64,000 nucleotides of DNA from Progne subis subis. Its lineage: Eukaryota > Chordata > Aves > Passeriformes > Hirundinidae. The position numbers and the translations under genes are program-made. Location of the stretch: positions 310,001 to 374,000 of the forward strand of contig JAKJHU010000062.1 of assembly GCA_022316685.1 (NCBI GenBank), in the 5' to 3' direction. The notes under the pieces were generated by a model, which had not been told where the DNA came from, did not search any database, and was given only the letters and a program-made list of their open reading frames with translations. Below, piece after piece: positions 1 to 11,362 of the stretch (its first letter is position 1; every line of letters begins with the position of its first letter).

Positions 1-757
1 ATTTCTTTCAGTTCCCCAGCTTTGCATTTTCACACTTCAGGCAGAAAGAGCAGAAAGTCACTACTGTACTTTACTTTTCTTGCCAATATACCATAATATA
101 CATTTCTTGATTTAACCAATTGACAAAAATAGATTCGAAGCCCTTCGTGAGAGTTTCAGCAGCAGTTTTAACATTTTTGTGAGGCTGAAAGAAAAATGAA
201 AAAAACCCCAAGTAGAGCAGGTTTGCATAAATGAAGCCATGCAAAAGAAAATAAAGCATTACGTCTGGAATCCCTGGGTGATTTTTCCTGGACCCTTACT
301 GAAATACTTTACACAGTTGTGTTTCAGCAAGTCACCAGATTACATAACTCCTCAGTATTCCTTAGTTTTTAGTGACTTAAATGGCAATGCCAGTAAATCT
401 TATCGGAGTAATTACAGTTCAATAAACCTTATTAGCAGGAGGTATACGGTATATAAAACCTCATACATCCAATAGGAGACTATGCCTTTGACACAAAGTT
501 CAGTATCTAAATTCAATCTGCCATCTCCCCCCTAAAATTCTAAATTTCTCTAGGTTGCACCCTAATCTCTCCCATTTTCAAGCCAGAGGACAGGATCGGT
601 ATTATTAAAAATTGGTTATAATACAAAAGTACATTTGTCTACTTTTTAAGGCAAAACGAGGAAGAACCAGCAAAGGGGGAAGAAGCAACATATTCCTGGC
701 ACTAACAAAGCTTCCACCATCAAACAATGAGAAGAGATAAAGCCTTAATTTTCCCTT

Positions 758-870
758 GGGGGGGGGGGGGGGGAACAAAAAACAAAAAACCAAAAAAAAA
801 ACCAACCCACCAACCAAACAAAAAAACAACAACAACAACAACAAAAAAAAACCAAAACCCACAACCACCC
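758..870. repeat. G16 run followed by a 97-base A/C-only tract
   Basis: Sixteen G (758-773) are followed without a gap by 97 bases that contain only A and C (774-870), including several CAA units. It lies in PDE3A intron 1. Simple-sequence DNA; no gene. Confidence 0.95.
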
Positions 871-3800
871 GACAAATATATTTCTTTTTCTCCGCTGTTT
901 CTTAGATCTTATCACCACAGAGGTATCTTTGACCATGTGAACGGTTACAGTATTGTCTTCTCGACTCCACAGACAGGCGGTGGTGATAAGGATGGTCCCG
1001 GCTCACAACTTTCCCAGGCTACAGGCTGGGAAGAAGCAGAGTTACCACCCAGAACCCTATGGAGAACAGTCCATCAAGCAAAAACACCCACTGCTGCTGC
1101 TGAAGAAAGATAGACGAGTCTGTCACCAAAGTTTCTGGTCTGAAAAAATAACTCTTAACAAGGAGAGAAGGGATGGGAAAGATTCGACAGCACGGATCAG
1201 CTAGCAAGCCTCAAACCTACTAAAAATAAGGGACAGACCCTCAGATGTCCCCCGGGAAGGCAAAGAGCTTTCTACTTCTCCAACTAGCCAGAAGGAGAGA
1301 AAGAGCAGGATAAAAATACAGAAGGAAGAAGGACAAAAAAACCTGTCTGCCTTAGGAGGCAGAGAACACGGATGGGAGTTTGTACGTAGAGCTGCAGAGA
1401 AGCTCCTCCATCCTAGTGCTGCCTCCTGCATGGCTCGGGGCAAGACTCAGCACCTCCCAAGTGCCTTCTGTCACACAGGCTGGAGTCATCTGCTAGTTGG
1501 GGGAGCAGAAAGTCCTTCAGACACTGATGTGTGCTGTACCCCTCCAGTCTTCTGACTAAGGTAAGGAAAAAAAATCCTACAAAAGCAAATAAAACTATTT
1601 GCAGCAGCTGCAAACAACGCACACTCGTAATAAATCCAAGCTTGCTGAAAGCTTCCCATTCCCTTAAACAAAACAAACAAGCAAAGCTCGAAAGCAAAAT
1701 TGGGAGTCTTTAGAATGCTTTAAATTTGCCCAGCTACCATGTCCTGTGCAGCTTTCTACCCACCAAGGCAAAGTCATCCCCTTGGACTACTGTATGTCAA
1801 GATTAACTCATCAAGCAGAGGCATGAGCTCTGGAGCCCACAGGCATTATAATATTTCAATGGGGAAAAAACCCCACATAGAACACATTTCTGCTCTCCTC
1901 CCTACCCCCACCAACCTCATCTCCACATTTTTAGGAAGAGATAAAATGTTTGCAAAAACCTGGAGAAGTTTTTGAGAGAAGCCATCTTCTCGGTAGCACT
2001 TTTGCCTTTACTGAAAGAAGAAGAAGAAAAAAAAAAAAAGGTATTTCTTCATTCATTCCCTGTCTTATCCATCCATTCACAATTTTGCTCTCATCCTCTT
2101 TCAAATCTGGGTGAGCGAGCCCTCAAGGAGCTGAGTGAGCATCCTCAGCCAGCCCTGATGAAATCACAGGGAGACAACACTCAGCTGGGAGCAAGATCAG
2201 GCACACATTTCTCAATGAGATCTACACACACACTGCAGTCTGGAAGCTTTTACTCCAAAGACTTTGCCAAAGTTAGGAAAGAGAGAGAACATACACAAAA
2301 AGCAACCGTAAAAAGCTCAGAATTCAAACATGGGGAAAAAGCACTTTTAGCAACAACAGAAGGTTGCATCACGGTACCATTTGAATTCTGGATGGTGGCT
2401 TTTTTTAATGAAAGGGTTTTTTTCAAATTCTTTTTGGAACTGATAGGCAGCTAACAAAAGATGTGCTACCACAATATCCAAGTTGTCAGTTTGCAATTCC
2501 TGGTACTGTCTTTTACATCACAATGCCACATGGATTCACCTTCAAATTCTAGTAGGGAAGAATTCAGATTATGATTGAGATGTGTGTGACTAAAAAATTC
2601 AGAAATTCCAACCCTCATAGAATCTCAAATTAACAGAAACAGTCAGATATGAAGGGAATCAAATTCTGGGAAAATAAAAGCTCAATTAAACGCTCAGCAA
2701 GAGGAAAAATTACACAGAAAGTGATGGAAAAGATCTCTAAAACTTTGTCTAATGTTTGTCACCAAATTGAAGTACATGTTTCAAAGCAATACAGTGGATC
2801 TATCTCCTGATGAAAACTGTTGGCTGCTCACATATGTACAAACAAGACCAGAAATATTCAGAGGATGTTTTTTAAAAACGGGGGGAGGGGGGGCAAGAGA
2901 AGGCCTGGTTTTCTTTCAAAGCCCTCATCTCTATTTTTAACATGTTATATTTAAAAACTGTCCAAAAGAAAAACATTTACCTGTGCTTTAAGTCTACAGG
3001 GAGATGATTTTTGCTATAAACATAAACTTTGTTTGCTGTAAGAGAGTCCCACTTCTCCCATCATTTCTTCGAGGTCCTTACAGAGCTTTGTTTCACCTAT
3101 TGCATTTTTCTACCATGCTAGCATTTATTTAAGAGAACAGCTTTTGGGGAGAGTTCACATACACACATTGTGCTAAAAGAAAAGAAAATATACAGAAAGT
3201 TTCTCCAAACTCCGAAGTTATCACCCATTTCTAATCACACAGGGACACAAGCAATACCAGAACTTGCTATTGATTAAGAGTGAGTGAGAACAAAAGAAAG
3301 AGAATTTTGCCAAAATCCTGCAGCGGGGTGAACTGAACCGTTGCCAGCTAACTCCAGCCCAGCTCTACAGCCTGGAGGTGGGAATTGCTCGGGGCAAAAC
3401 TGACCATTGTCCCCAAGTAATGTACCATCAAGGAAAGAAAAGAAGTCTACCTTGTTATCCATCACCAGTTTAATGTTCTGATATACGCAGGAGATTTGAA
3501 ATCCCTCCGTAAGAAAAGACAAGGACCATGGTCACTGAGTCCTGTCCCTGAATGATTACATTTAGAGATGTTAACTAAAAGGCTGCATTTATTGGAAGTG
3601 TGAAAACAAGTGGAAAATGTGTTTTAAGCCTCACAAGCTATTATTGTAAGAAACCACCAGAAATGCCTAGTATCACCAAGTAAGCATAAACAGTTTTAAT
3701 TTCGTGCCTTATTGTACTTAAAAATTACTCTTAAACCGTTCCCTCTCAGCTCCTGTTAAAGTCCGAACTGGGTCAGTTTTCTACTTTTTCACACTGTATT

Positions 3801-4361
3801 TGTCTGTGGTAAATATTTACTTTACTTGAACGAAACTGTTAAATAAACAGGTACATTTGTTGTAAAACAAGTATCAGGTATACAAGGTTGTCAGGCCCTC
3901 TTCTAAGAAATGTCAAAACCGACCATAAAGGGATGTCATAGAACCATTTCCAGAAACAAACTAGCCACCCACACCATACAGTTAGATGCCATTACTTGGA
4001 AAATACTTCGCTGCTTATCCAGCAAGGCACCTGAAAGAAAACCTTTGGTGTATCACAAGACGCTTCGCTCGATCACAGCGCACGGAATTCATTTAAAATA
4101 CAAATTGAAAAAGAAAGCTTAACAACATTTGATAGTTATTTCCCCCCCAGGTTTCCCTCTCTACTGCTCGACAGGGCTTGCGCTGACTTTCAAGACACTC
4201 TGTTACACGAGACCCACAGAGTGGTACTTTCGTGGGGCAATCTTAAATCTCAAAACAAGAGAGAAACACTTCAAAAGCAGGAGTAAGCCCACTCTGTGTC
4301 TGTGTCAGGACTCTGTACAGCTGTGCAGTAAAGATACCGGCGCTTGATTGCTTCTTTCTTC

Positions 4362-4363
<2 letters not shown>

Positions 4364-4394
<31 letters not shown>
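4364..4394. repeat. (TAT/ATT)n microsatellite, about ten units
   Basis: An uninterrupted trinucleotide run of 31 bases in PDE3A intron 1, about 400 bases outside the CpG island. Confidence 0.95.
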
Positions 4395-5107
4395 GAGGTG
4401 TGCGTTGAAATGAACGCACCGCTGGTAAAAAAGTTCTCACTCAGCCATTGCAATCACAGCCTCTCAAAGGAAACAAAGTTGAGATAAATCGCGTGTGCCT
4501 CGCAGCGGTTCCCACAGCCACGGCAGAGCGGGAGCTATTGATTACACGTAAGGCAACAGCCTTGGGGAGGCAAAGTGCAAAGACGAGCCTCAGCGGACAG
4601 GCTACCGCCCTGATAAGGGACTTCTCCCACCGAGGACAAGCTGCTGGGCTCACGCACACACCCCCCTTCCAAGCTTAAAGCAAGTTTTAAAAGGCTAAGG
4701 TACCTTTCTAGGAAACTACAGGTTTGAAACAGCGAGGTTCCTAAGTGATGCTGAGAAACCCGAGGGCTGCGCTGAGGGCAGGTTCCCACCGGCTCCGAGA
4801 GCCAAGTGGGCACCGTGCACCCCAGCCCTCCCTCGGCCAGCTTTAGGAAAAGCCAGCGCCGGCCACAGCTGTAAGAGAAAAGCGCACCCCGAGCCCTGCG
4901 CTCGCCACCCGCAGCCGGGGCAGGTCAGACCGGTCCGGAGAGCCCGGCTTCCCCCGGCCCCGTCCCGAGGCGTCCCGGGGCTGTCGGCACCGGGGAAAGC
5001 CCGCACCGTGCGCGGCCCCTCGGCGAGCAGCGCCGGGACGACGCAGCTCCCCGCGCCTCCGCCGGGACCCCCGGCAAAGTTTGGCAGCCGTCTCCCCTCA
5101 GCCCCTG

Positions 5108-5116
5108 CCCTACCTG
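5108..5116 (-). other. PDE3A: Splice donor of PDE3A exon 1
   Basis: Read on the minus strand the junction is CAG|GTAGGG, with the last exon base at 5114 and the intron GT at 5113-5112. It falls directly after the codons for PREQ, where homology to PDE3A stops. The frame stays open for 62 more codons into the intron before a stop at 4925-4927, so failure to splice here would give a 324-residue membrane-only product. Confidence 0.9.
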
Positions 5117-5899
5117 CTCCCGGGGGATACAGGGCAGCGAAGTCCTCCGGTGGGTCTTGTTGCCGCCGCCGCCGCCCGACATCTCGGGGGAGATCATGGA
5201 GCTGGACCGCCGCCGCCGCCTGAGCACCGGGGCTTCGTCCGCGGCCGGGGGGGCGGCGGGAGGCTCGGCCAGCGGGGCGGCCCGCCGCGGGGGCCAGAGC
5301 CGGTCGGCGTAGCCGGCCAGAAGGATGCCCAGCAGCCCCAGCAGGTAGGCCAGGTAGGGCCGCCAGGACGCCGGGACCCTCTCCAAGGCGACGAGGGACG
5401 TGGTCTTGGCCGCGCTAGTCACGGCGAGCATGAGGACGCCCTGCCTCAGCTTCAGCACCAGCCATGTCACGGCGGCCAGGCAGCTCAGCACCACCCCCGT
5501 GGCGGCGAGGGAGAGCAAGTGATCCTCCTCCTCCTCCTCCCCCGCCGCCAGCGCCGTCTGCGCCACCGCTTCCCCCCCGCAGCAGGCGGCCGGCAGAAGC
5601 AGCAGCAGCAGCAGCAGCAGCAGCGCCGCCGCCCGCGGCCGCACCGGGCAGCGCCCCGCGCCCAACAAGGCGCCGGCCAGGCAGAGGGGCACCGCGCCGG
5701 GAGACACACAGCCCCAGCCCCGGGGCCCCCGGCCGCGCTTCCCCCGCTCCAGCTTCACCGCCAGGGCCAGTAGCACCGAGAGGGTGCCGGCTCTCAGCGC
5801 CGAGCAAACTTTCCGGCGGCGCCAGGGCTCCCGCGGCGGCAGCGGCGCGGTTCGGGCGGGCGCCCCTCGCTCCGCCGCTGCCGCCCCGCCGCCGCCCAT
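5114..5899 (-). CDS. PDE3A: PDE3A exon 1, coding part (N-terminal 262 residues)
   Basis: This is the first coding exon of phosphodiesterase 3A, which hydrolyses cAMP (inhibited by cGMP) in heart, smooth muscle, platelets and oocytes. Only the membrane-association region is encoded here. Hydrophobic segments lie at about residues 33-49, 69-82, 91-107, 128-149, 153-172 and 181-197. Residues 126-150 ([18 protein letters not shown] and on) and 180-196 ([17 protein letters not shown]) closely match mammalian PDE3A as I know it, and PDE3B fits less well. A basic patch R227-R231 runs into S232-S234, and RRTS (251-254) precedes the family signature LPCIPREQ; both are kinase-type sites in the family. 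The ATG at 5899 is the first in-frame one after a stop at 5954-5956 and has an ideal context (GCCATGG). Human PDE3A has a longer start, so this N-terminus is shorter. The exon is 786 bp, exactly 262 codons, ending in phase 0. The HD-type catalytic domain must lie in later exons left of the window. Confidence 0.95.
5594..5624 (-). repeat. CTG/CAG microsatellite inside PDE3A exon 1
   Basis: Nine pure CTG units (coding strand) at 5598-5624 together with flanking leucine codons encode ten consecutive leucines (residues 93-102), forming the third predicted membrane segment. A second run at 5525-5539 encodes five glutamates (121-125) just before the conserved DHLLSL. Both are slippage-prone triplet runs placed in frame. 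Confidence 0.9.
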
Positions 5900-6235
5900 G
5901 GCCTCGGCGGGCTCCTCTCCGCACCCAGGCGCGATGAACGCCCGCCCCGGGGCTTATTCCACGCCGGGCAGGCTCCGGGAGCGATCCTGGTGGTCAGCGC
6001 CCGCTGGCCGGGGGGCGGCGGGCCGGGGGCGCTGCCCGCAGCAGCAGCGGCAGTGCCGGCATCTCCTGAGGAGCGCCGCGCTCGCCCCCTCCCCGCGCAC
6101 GGGGAGCGCCGCGACCACCTCGGCCTTGGGGCAGTAAATTGAAATTTATTTTTCAAAGTGCAGGATTGGGAGGGACACGGAGAAATCCTAAGCGGTGTAA
6201 GAAAACGGGGAAAGGGGGGGGGGGGGGGGCGGGCG
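5900..6235 (-). promoter_or_regulatory. PDE3A: PDE3A 5' leader and probable core promoter
   Basis: The region directly upstream of the start codon is GC-rich with GC-box-like runs. At 6131-6157 it is interrupted by a short AT-rich patch that reads AAAAATAAAT on the minus strand, a weak TATA-like element about 240 bases before the ATG. A run of 16 G (6214-6229, C on the coding strand) lies just beyond. If the patch positions transcription, the start would be near 6115, giving a leader of about 215 bases. This placement is inference; GC-rich promoters often start at several sites. Confidence 0.5.
5994..6062 (-). other. Upstream ORF of 22 codons in the PDE3A leader
   Basis: An ATG at 6062 (context GAGATGC, with G at -3) opens a frame of 22 codons closed by TGA at 5994-5996, 94 bases before the PDE3A start. 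It is the only minus-strand ATG between the AT-rich promoter patch and the main start. If the transcript begins upstream of 6062, ribosomes would meet this frame first and could reinitiate at PDE3A. The peptide is Leu/Pro/Arg-rich and unlikely to be conserved in itself. Whether the leader includes it is not known from sequence. Confidence 0.5.
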
Positions 6236-6890
6236 GTGGGAGAGGTAGAGCACCTCAGAAGCGCTGCTTAGTTTCTAGGCCATCCTTGGCCTTGCCGGAG
6301 CTCCCGGCGGGGGCAGGGAGGCGGGGGCCGAGCGGCGCTGCCCCCCTCAGGGTCCTGCCCGGCCCGCGGGGGTCCCGGCCGTGCCCCGCGGGAAAGGGAA
6401 AGGAGAAGGAGCCTCCCGGTCTGAAATGACGGGGGAAAAATATAATAATAAAGCCCAGGGCTAAAAAACCAAAATAACAATAAAAAAGGCCAGCGGAACC
6501 GCGGCAGAAGTTGCGAAGTCCTGCCGGGAGGGCGAGAGAGAGACCTGCGGGTGAAACTTGAACGTGAGCCTGCTTGGGAAGAGAAAAAGAGGACGAGCGA
6601 AAAGGAGAGGATTTCCCTCCTGAGCGCTGCGGGGATAGTCCTTGAGTTTTACACGGGAAAAGCGCTCCCCCCCGGCCGGGAGAGGAGGCTGCCCAAAGCC
6701 CACAGGCAAACCCGCACGGAAGGAGCGGCGGAGCGGGGTGTCGGAGGCGACGACGAAGGAAGCTGAGGGGAAAGCGGGGTCTTTGCCGCTTCCAAAGCTG
6801 CAGGAGCGATTCCCGAGGAAGGGCAGCCCGGCCCTGCCCCGCGCTCCCCCGGAGCAGCTCCCTGGCACCGGCCGCTGGCAGCCGGGGCAT

Positions 6891-9800
6891 AAATCCGCCT
6901 GTCAGGGTGGGGGCAATTACGAGGCCGTAAAAGAGTCAGGAAGATGGATGTTCATGAGCGATGATTACGAGTTGTGTTGTTTTAATAGGAAGCCCGAACT
7001 GGAATCGCGAAGCCAGCGGGCTGCGATTCCCCGAAGCGTTATGGATTTCTAAGCTGGAGCTCCCCATCCAAACAAAAGCCGCTGTTTTCCTTCCTCAAAA
7101 CCTGCCTGGCTCTCACTCCGGAGGGCTCCACGGCGTGCTAGGGGCAAACTCTGGCCCTGACCTTGGGGCTGCCCAAAATTGGTCTTCACCCGAGTGGAAT
7201 CAGGTGCAGACTAAAAGGCTGTGCAAAACTCCGGGTCCCCCGAAGAGCACGGAGTAATGTGTTTAGCACTTAATACGAGCCACAGGAAAAAATGCAATCA
7301 TCAGCTGTGGAGTGACAGAGCATTAAGAGTCAGGAAACGAACAGATTAGAAAACAGAATTTCCCAGCCCTCTTTCTCCCTCGCGCATCTACAAATCACTA
7401 ATTTGAGACAGATTTACAGCCATTACATATTTATTGGTGTATCTATCTGGATATCATGCCTATCATCCGGGATCTGAGTATCTGAAATGGTAGCATTAGT
7501 GAGGCATACTTGGGATTTTTATTAGAAATGGGTCATAAAAACTGAGTCTGTTTTAAAATAATAGTTTTCCAGCCTAGCTATTATGGAATATGGATTTATT
7601 AGTCACTTTTATGTTTGAAGCTTGGTTTGAAAACAACCTAGATATTGTTAGCAAAGTTTGGCTCAGAGGAATGGAAAGCCTCTGGTTTTTTTAAAGGTTA
7701 AGAGGCCAGATTAAGAACAGCTGGAAAGGTTTAGAGTTTATTCTGGTCAGACAGCAATCAGCAGGTTGCCATACACACCTAAAAAAACATAGCTGGGTTC
7801 CATCTACCCTAAACATAACTTCCCAGAGGCAGAACCAGTGCCCAGATAGTGATAATTACATTACTATTTTCACATCTTTTTAATAGAATTACGCATCTTT
7901 CAGGTATTTCTAAGTCTCCGTGCATCCAAACAGAATGCAAATCAATGGATATTGCAATACTGGATGCCCCACGTGCAGCAGCTGCAAATCAGACAAATCA
8001 GACCTTTGACCTAATACTCCCTGCCAAATAACATTTGCTTACATCTTAATTTATCTCCACTTTGTTACTTTACACTTACACCTTCTGATACCAGAAATGT
8101 TGACACTTCAAATACAATAATGAGAACTAGAGGAATAAGCACTTCCTACCTTAATTTTTTTTGCTGCCACCCCCTTCAGAATTATGATACATAGATCAAA
8201 ACCAATAATTGACTATATTTTTCTAATTCCTTAAGTTAAAAAATTAATGAATTCTGTTTAGAGTAAAAGCAGCAGCATTTTTTGGGGGGCGGATGGACAC
8301 ATTTTAGGTTCTTTCCAGTCTCACATAAAACAGACCAGACCTCCCCAAGGCATCTGCCACTTTCTGTGCTGAAATTGACACAAGAAAGTCAAATTAAGAG
8401 TCCTTTTTTCCTGGTGTATCGATTCTCACATCATGCATTAGGTAGCATGGTGAAAATTCAGGCTCACAGAGTCAAGGCAGAAATTCTTATGTATTGATCA
8501 ACACATGGGAAGATGAACTTTGCTGTGCTCTCTACCATGTGGGATTTGATAAAAATACTTCTGCATGTTTGTGAACGAAACAATGTCATCGTCTCTCATT
8601 CATCTGCTATCTAAGGGTGTTTTAAGGCACTTAAGTTGTGAAGATCTTTCACAAGAAGGCAGCAGTTATTTAATTTTAGCATCTTCAAGATCAATACCAG
8701 GTGGGAAAGCAGGGTAGGTGATGAGCAAAACAGAACATGAGCTGCACAGAAAATGAGAAATAATGACCATTTAGGAGATTTCTTGTGCAGGGACACACAA
8801 AAGGAAGAGGAAAAGCAGGAGGGTATTTGTGTTACTTCATTCTTCAGGATATGATTCCACTGGATTAGGCTGTCTACAGCTGACAGGGACTTTTTAAACA
8901 GTATGTTGAGCATATAGTTATAGTCACCTAAAAATCTGTCTTCCTTCTCCAGAGAAGAGGAATTCTGGGAAGAACTCTACCTCTGCAAAAAGTCAACAGT
9001 CAAGGCTTCACTGAAGTTCTCGTGATGCATCTTTTTGGCACTTAAACCAAAAATTACCCCTTCCATTTTCCATTTGGAGTGTAATCTTCCATAGAGCCGT
9101 CTTGGAAACTTCAAAGGAGACAAACCCAGGAAGTTTCATGGTTTACTGTCACAGAAAAATCTGTAAGAAAATAAAGGTGAGCATCCAGTTAGTTAAAAAG
9201 GCTGAACTGGCTTTAACTGAAAAAAGAAGTTTGCTCTGGACAGCAGAGAGCAGGAAATGGACAATGAAGAAAAGGAGAAGTAAAGAATTTTTTGGACAGC
9301 TGACTGTTTCTCAAGACATAATCATCTATCTCAGAATCACTTCATCCTTAGTCACTGGTGAAGAAGATGAAGTGAATTTTACATGCCATAAGTCATAGTA
9401 GTTTCACCTGATCCTCTCGGGACTTTACATGAGGCATCCACACAAAACACGATTCTCCATCTAAAAGGAGGAACAGTGCTTTTCCACCACTTAAGGACAG
9501 GAGGAGAGATTTCACAGTGGAACTGTTTAGCCCAGCTCTCCAGATCAGACAACCAGCATTTGTTTGGTTTGTCCACATTTCCCTGCAGTCTTTTCTCATG
9601 CTACTGCTGGTGTGTGGCCACAGGGACTGGGCCACAGCTGCTTTGGGAAACCACCAGAAACACGTACAGGGCCCCTTCCCCAAACAGGTTACATGGTCTG
9701 TGCCCCCCAAAAATAATGGTACAACAAAACAAAAGTCCCACATCCTGCAGAAATGCTGTGATTGAGCTGAAGTGCAATGCTCTTCTGGGGGTGAAGAAGC

Positions 9801-11068
9801 AATCGTGAAAATTAAGTAAATTCTGCACCATGTCCTACTGAAGAGTGCCATGGGTGGAGGGGAAATAAGAAAACACAGTCCTGTTCATACATTTTCAACT
9901 TTACCATTCTTGGTCTATACTTATGGTAATTATTCTTACATTTTTTGTTAACTTTTTTTTTTTCTTATTCCTTTTCATTTCCTCAACTTCTTGTAATTTT
10001 GCATAAGGATAATTCTGTATAAATAATTTCTGTAATGCTACTGAATATTAATTGAGTAAAGTTAAATTTGCCTAATTTGTGAAATGGACTGTGATTAAAA
10101 TCTATGCATGGTGGTAGTGTTCTGGACTTCAATGCTAGCTTTCTGTGTTAGGATCTCAAATTATTTCTAAGTCATTAATATCCTCAGTAGTTTAGGTAAT
10201 GACCATTACGTTGCATGGCAGATTTATATGTCTGTTTACTGGAGCACTTAAAAATATTCTTACTTACAAATATGAGCATTTTTCTGACTTCAGTGGCATT
10301 TCACAGACTATCACATGAAATTCAGTTAAAAGTTTTGAAAATTACAAATTTTTAACGTAACTCTTTAAGCATCCAGAGTAGCATGTAGTAAAAAAAAAAA
10401 GTAATGTCTGAGTTATCTTGGTGATTCAATGATTTTAATAGTGAGTGCAGCAGTGAAACATATTTACCGTGTGAATTAGATTATTTTTATACCATTTGCA
10501 GCAAAGAAGTAGTAAATAATGTTATTTTGGGGTTGAGTGCAGGCATACTCACAACACCCACACTGCATCTGTTTCATTTAATTCTCAGTTTCAAGGTTTT
10601 CTTCATAAGGGGATGACCAAGGTATGTAATGAACAAAGATTAAGTCCTATATTGTGGAGAACATCCACTTGATGACAAATCAAATTTATTGATTTATGAA
10701 AATTTCTTTTGCCTTCCATTGTGGTGTGCATAGAAAGAATTACAATTACTGTATTAGGAAAACAATTAGAATCGTCATGCACTGTAAAGAATAGGCTGAT
10801 GTGGATTTTTTCCAAGCACAGAAGTAAGGTTTTCAGTCTCTGTAAGTCTGTTATACTTCCACTAGAGGCATTTTAGAAAGTACAAACTTTATATTTCAAA
10901 ATGAAAATTATTCAGAACTGAATGGATTACTTTTAGCCTACATAAATGATCACGGTATAGGGAAAGAGCAAAATTCTAATTCTGGAGAGGAAAGAGTGTG
11001 ACTGGAGCCTTTTCTAGGTTATATATAACTTTTATATATTATTTTTTGTCTATGTATCTTTTACCAGT
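6891..11068. other. Upstream flank of PDE3A, no gene recognised
   Basis: The CpG-island shore extends to about 7250 with scattered CpGs (for example 7000-7040). Beyond this the DNA is AT-rich and unique-looking. A moderately GC-rich stretch at 9390-9850 has several overlapping open frames without recognisable domains. No mobile element was identified. Confidence 0.6.
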
Positions 11069-11362
11069 AGAATCAGGGAATCGTGGAATGTTTTGTGTTG
11101 GAAGAGATCCTGAAGGTCATCCCGTTCCAACCCCCTGCCACAAGCAGGGACACCTTCCACTGTCCCAGGTTTCTCAGGGCCCCATCCAACCTGGTCTGGA
11201 AAATTTCCAGGGATGGGGCAGCCGCAACTCCTCTGGGCAACCTGTGCCAGGGCATCACCCTCACAGTAAAGAATTTTTTCTTCGTATCCAATCTAAACCT
11301 ACTCTCTGTCAGTTTGAAGCCATTCTTCTCTGTTCTGTCACTCCAGGCTCCTGTAAAATTCA
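11069..11362 (-). mobile_element. CR1-type LINE, 5'-truncated tail
   Basis: Read on the plus strand this is the reverse complement of a CR1 3' end. It opens with a decayed AATCATAGAATC-like terminal repeat, then the typical blocks for a blamed-protein-free 3' region: GTTCCAACCCCCTGCC, GGGACACCTTCCACT, CCCCATCCAACCTGG and CACAGTAAAGAATTT. The element therefore runs on the minus strand with its 3' end at 11069. Only the last 300 bases or so remain, with no reverse transcriptase; 5' truncation is usual for CR1. Assignment is from memory of the consensus. Confidence 0.88.

Larger units (their letters stand above)
1..5113 (-). other. PDE3A: PDE3A intron 1, first 5.1 kb
   Basis: By position this is the start of the first intron, which is very long in known PDE3A genes and here runs off the left edge. 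The part next to the exon (about 4790-5113) belongs to the CpG island. The rest is AT-rich and holds simple repeats: a G run with an A/C-only tract at 758-870, G-rich patches at 2880-2895, and a TAT/ATT microsatellite at 4364-4394. No second exon, mobile element or RNA gene was recognised. The open frames at 1972-2454 and 3274-3522 have no family resemblance. Confidence 0.85.
4790..6890. promoter_or_regulatory. PDE3A: CpG island over PDE3A exon 1 and promoter
   Basis: A sharply GC- and CpG-rich block surrounds the exon, while the DNA on either side is AT-rich and CpG-poor. Borders are judged by eye: dense CpG from about 4790, a core at 4900-6420, and a tail to about 6890 broken by an AT-rich patch near 6430-6490. 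Many long open frames on both strands here are by-products of GC content and are not annotated. Confidence 0.85.

Noticed and set aside
1972..2454. 160-codon plus-strand ORF in intron 1
   Set aside because: It passes through a purine run and resembles no family; chance length for this much sequence.
4925..5113. Open reading frame continuing past PDE3A exon 1
   Set aside because: The homology ends at PREQ, where a consensus donor lies; the extra 62 codons are GC-rich intron.
5464..5937. Long plus-strand ORFs opposite PDE3A exon 1
   Set aside because: Pro/Ala/Arg-rich shadows of a CpG island; the minus-strand frame has the family match.
6642..7052. 136-codon plus-strand ORF upstream of PDE3A
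   Set aside because: No domain, composition follows the CpG island; a divergent non-coding transcript is possible but unsupported.
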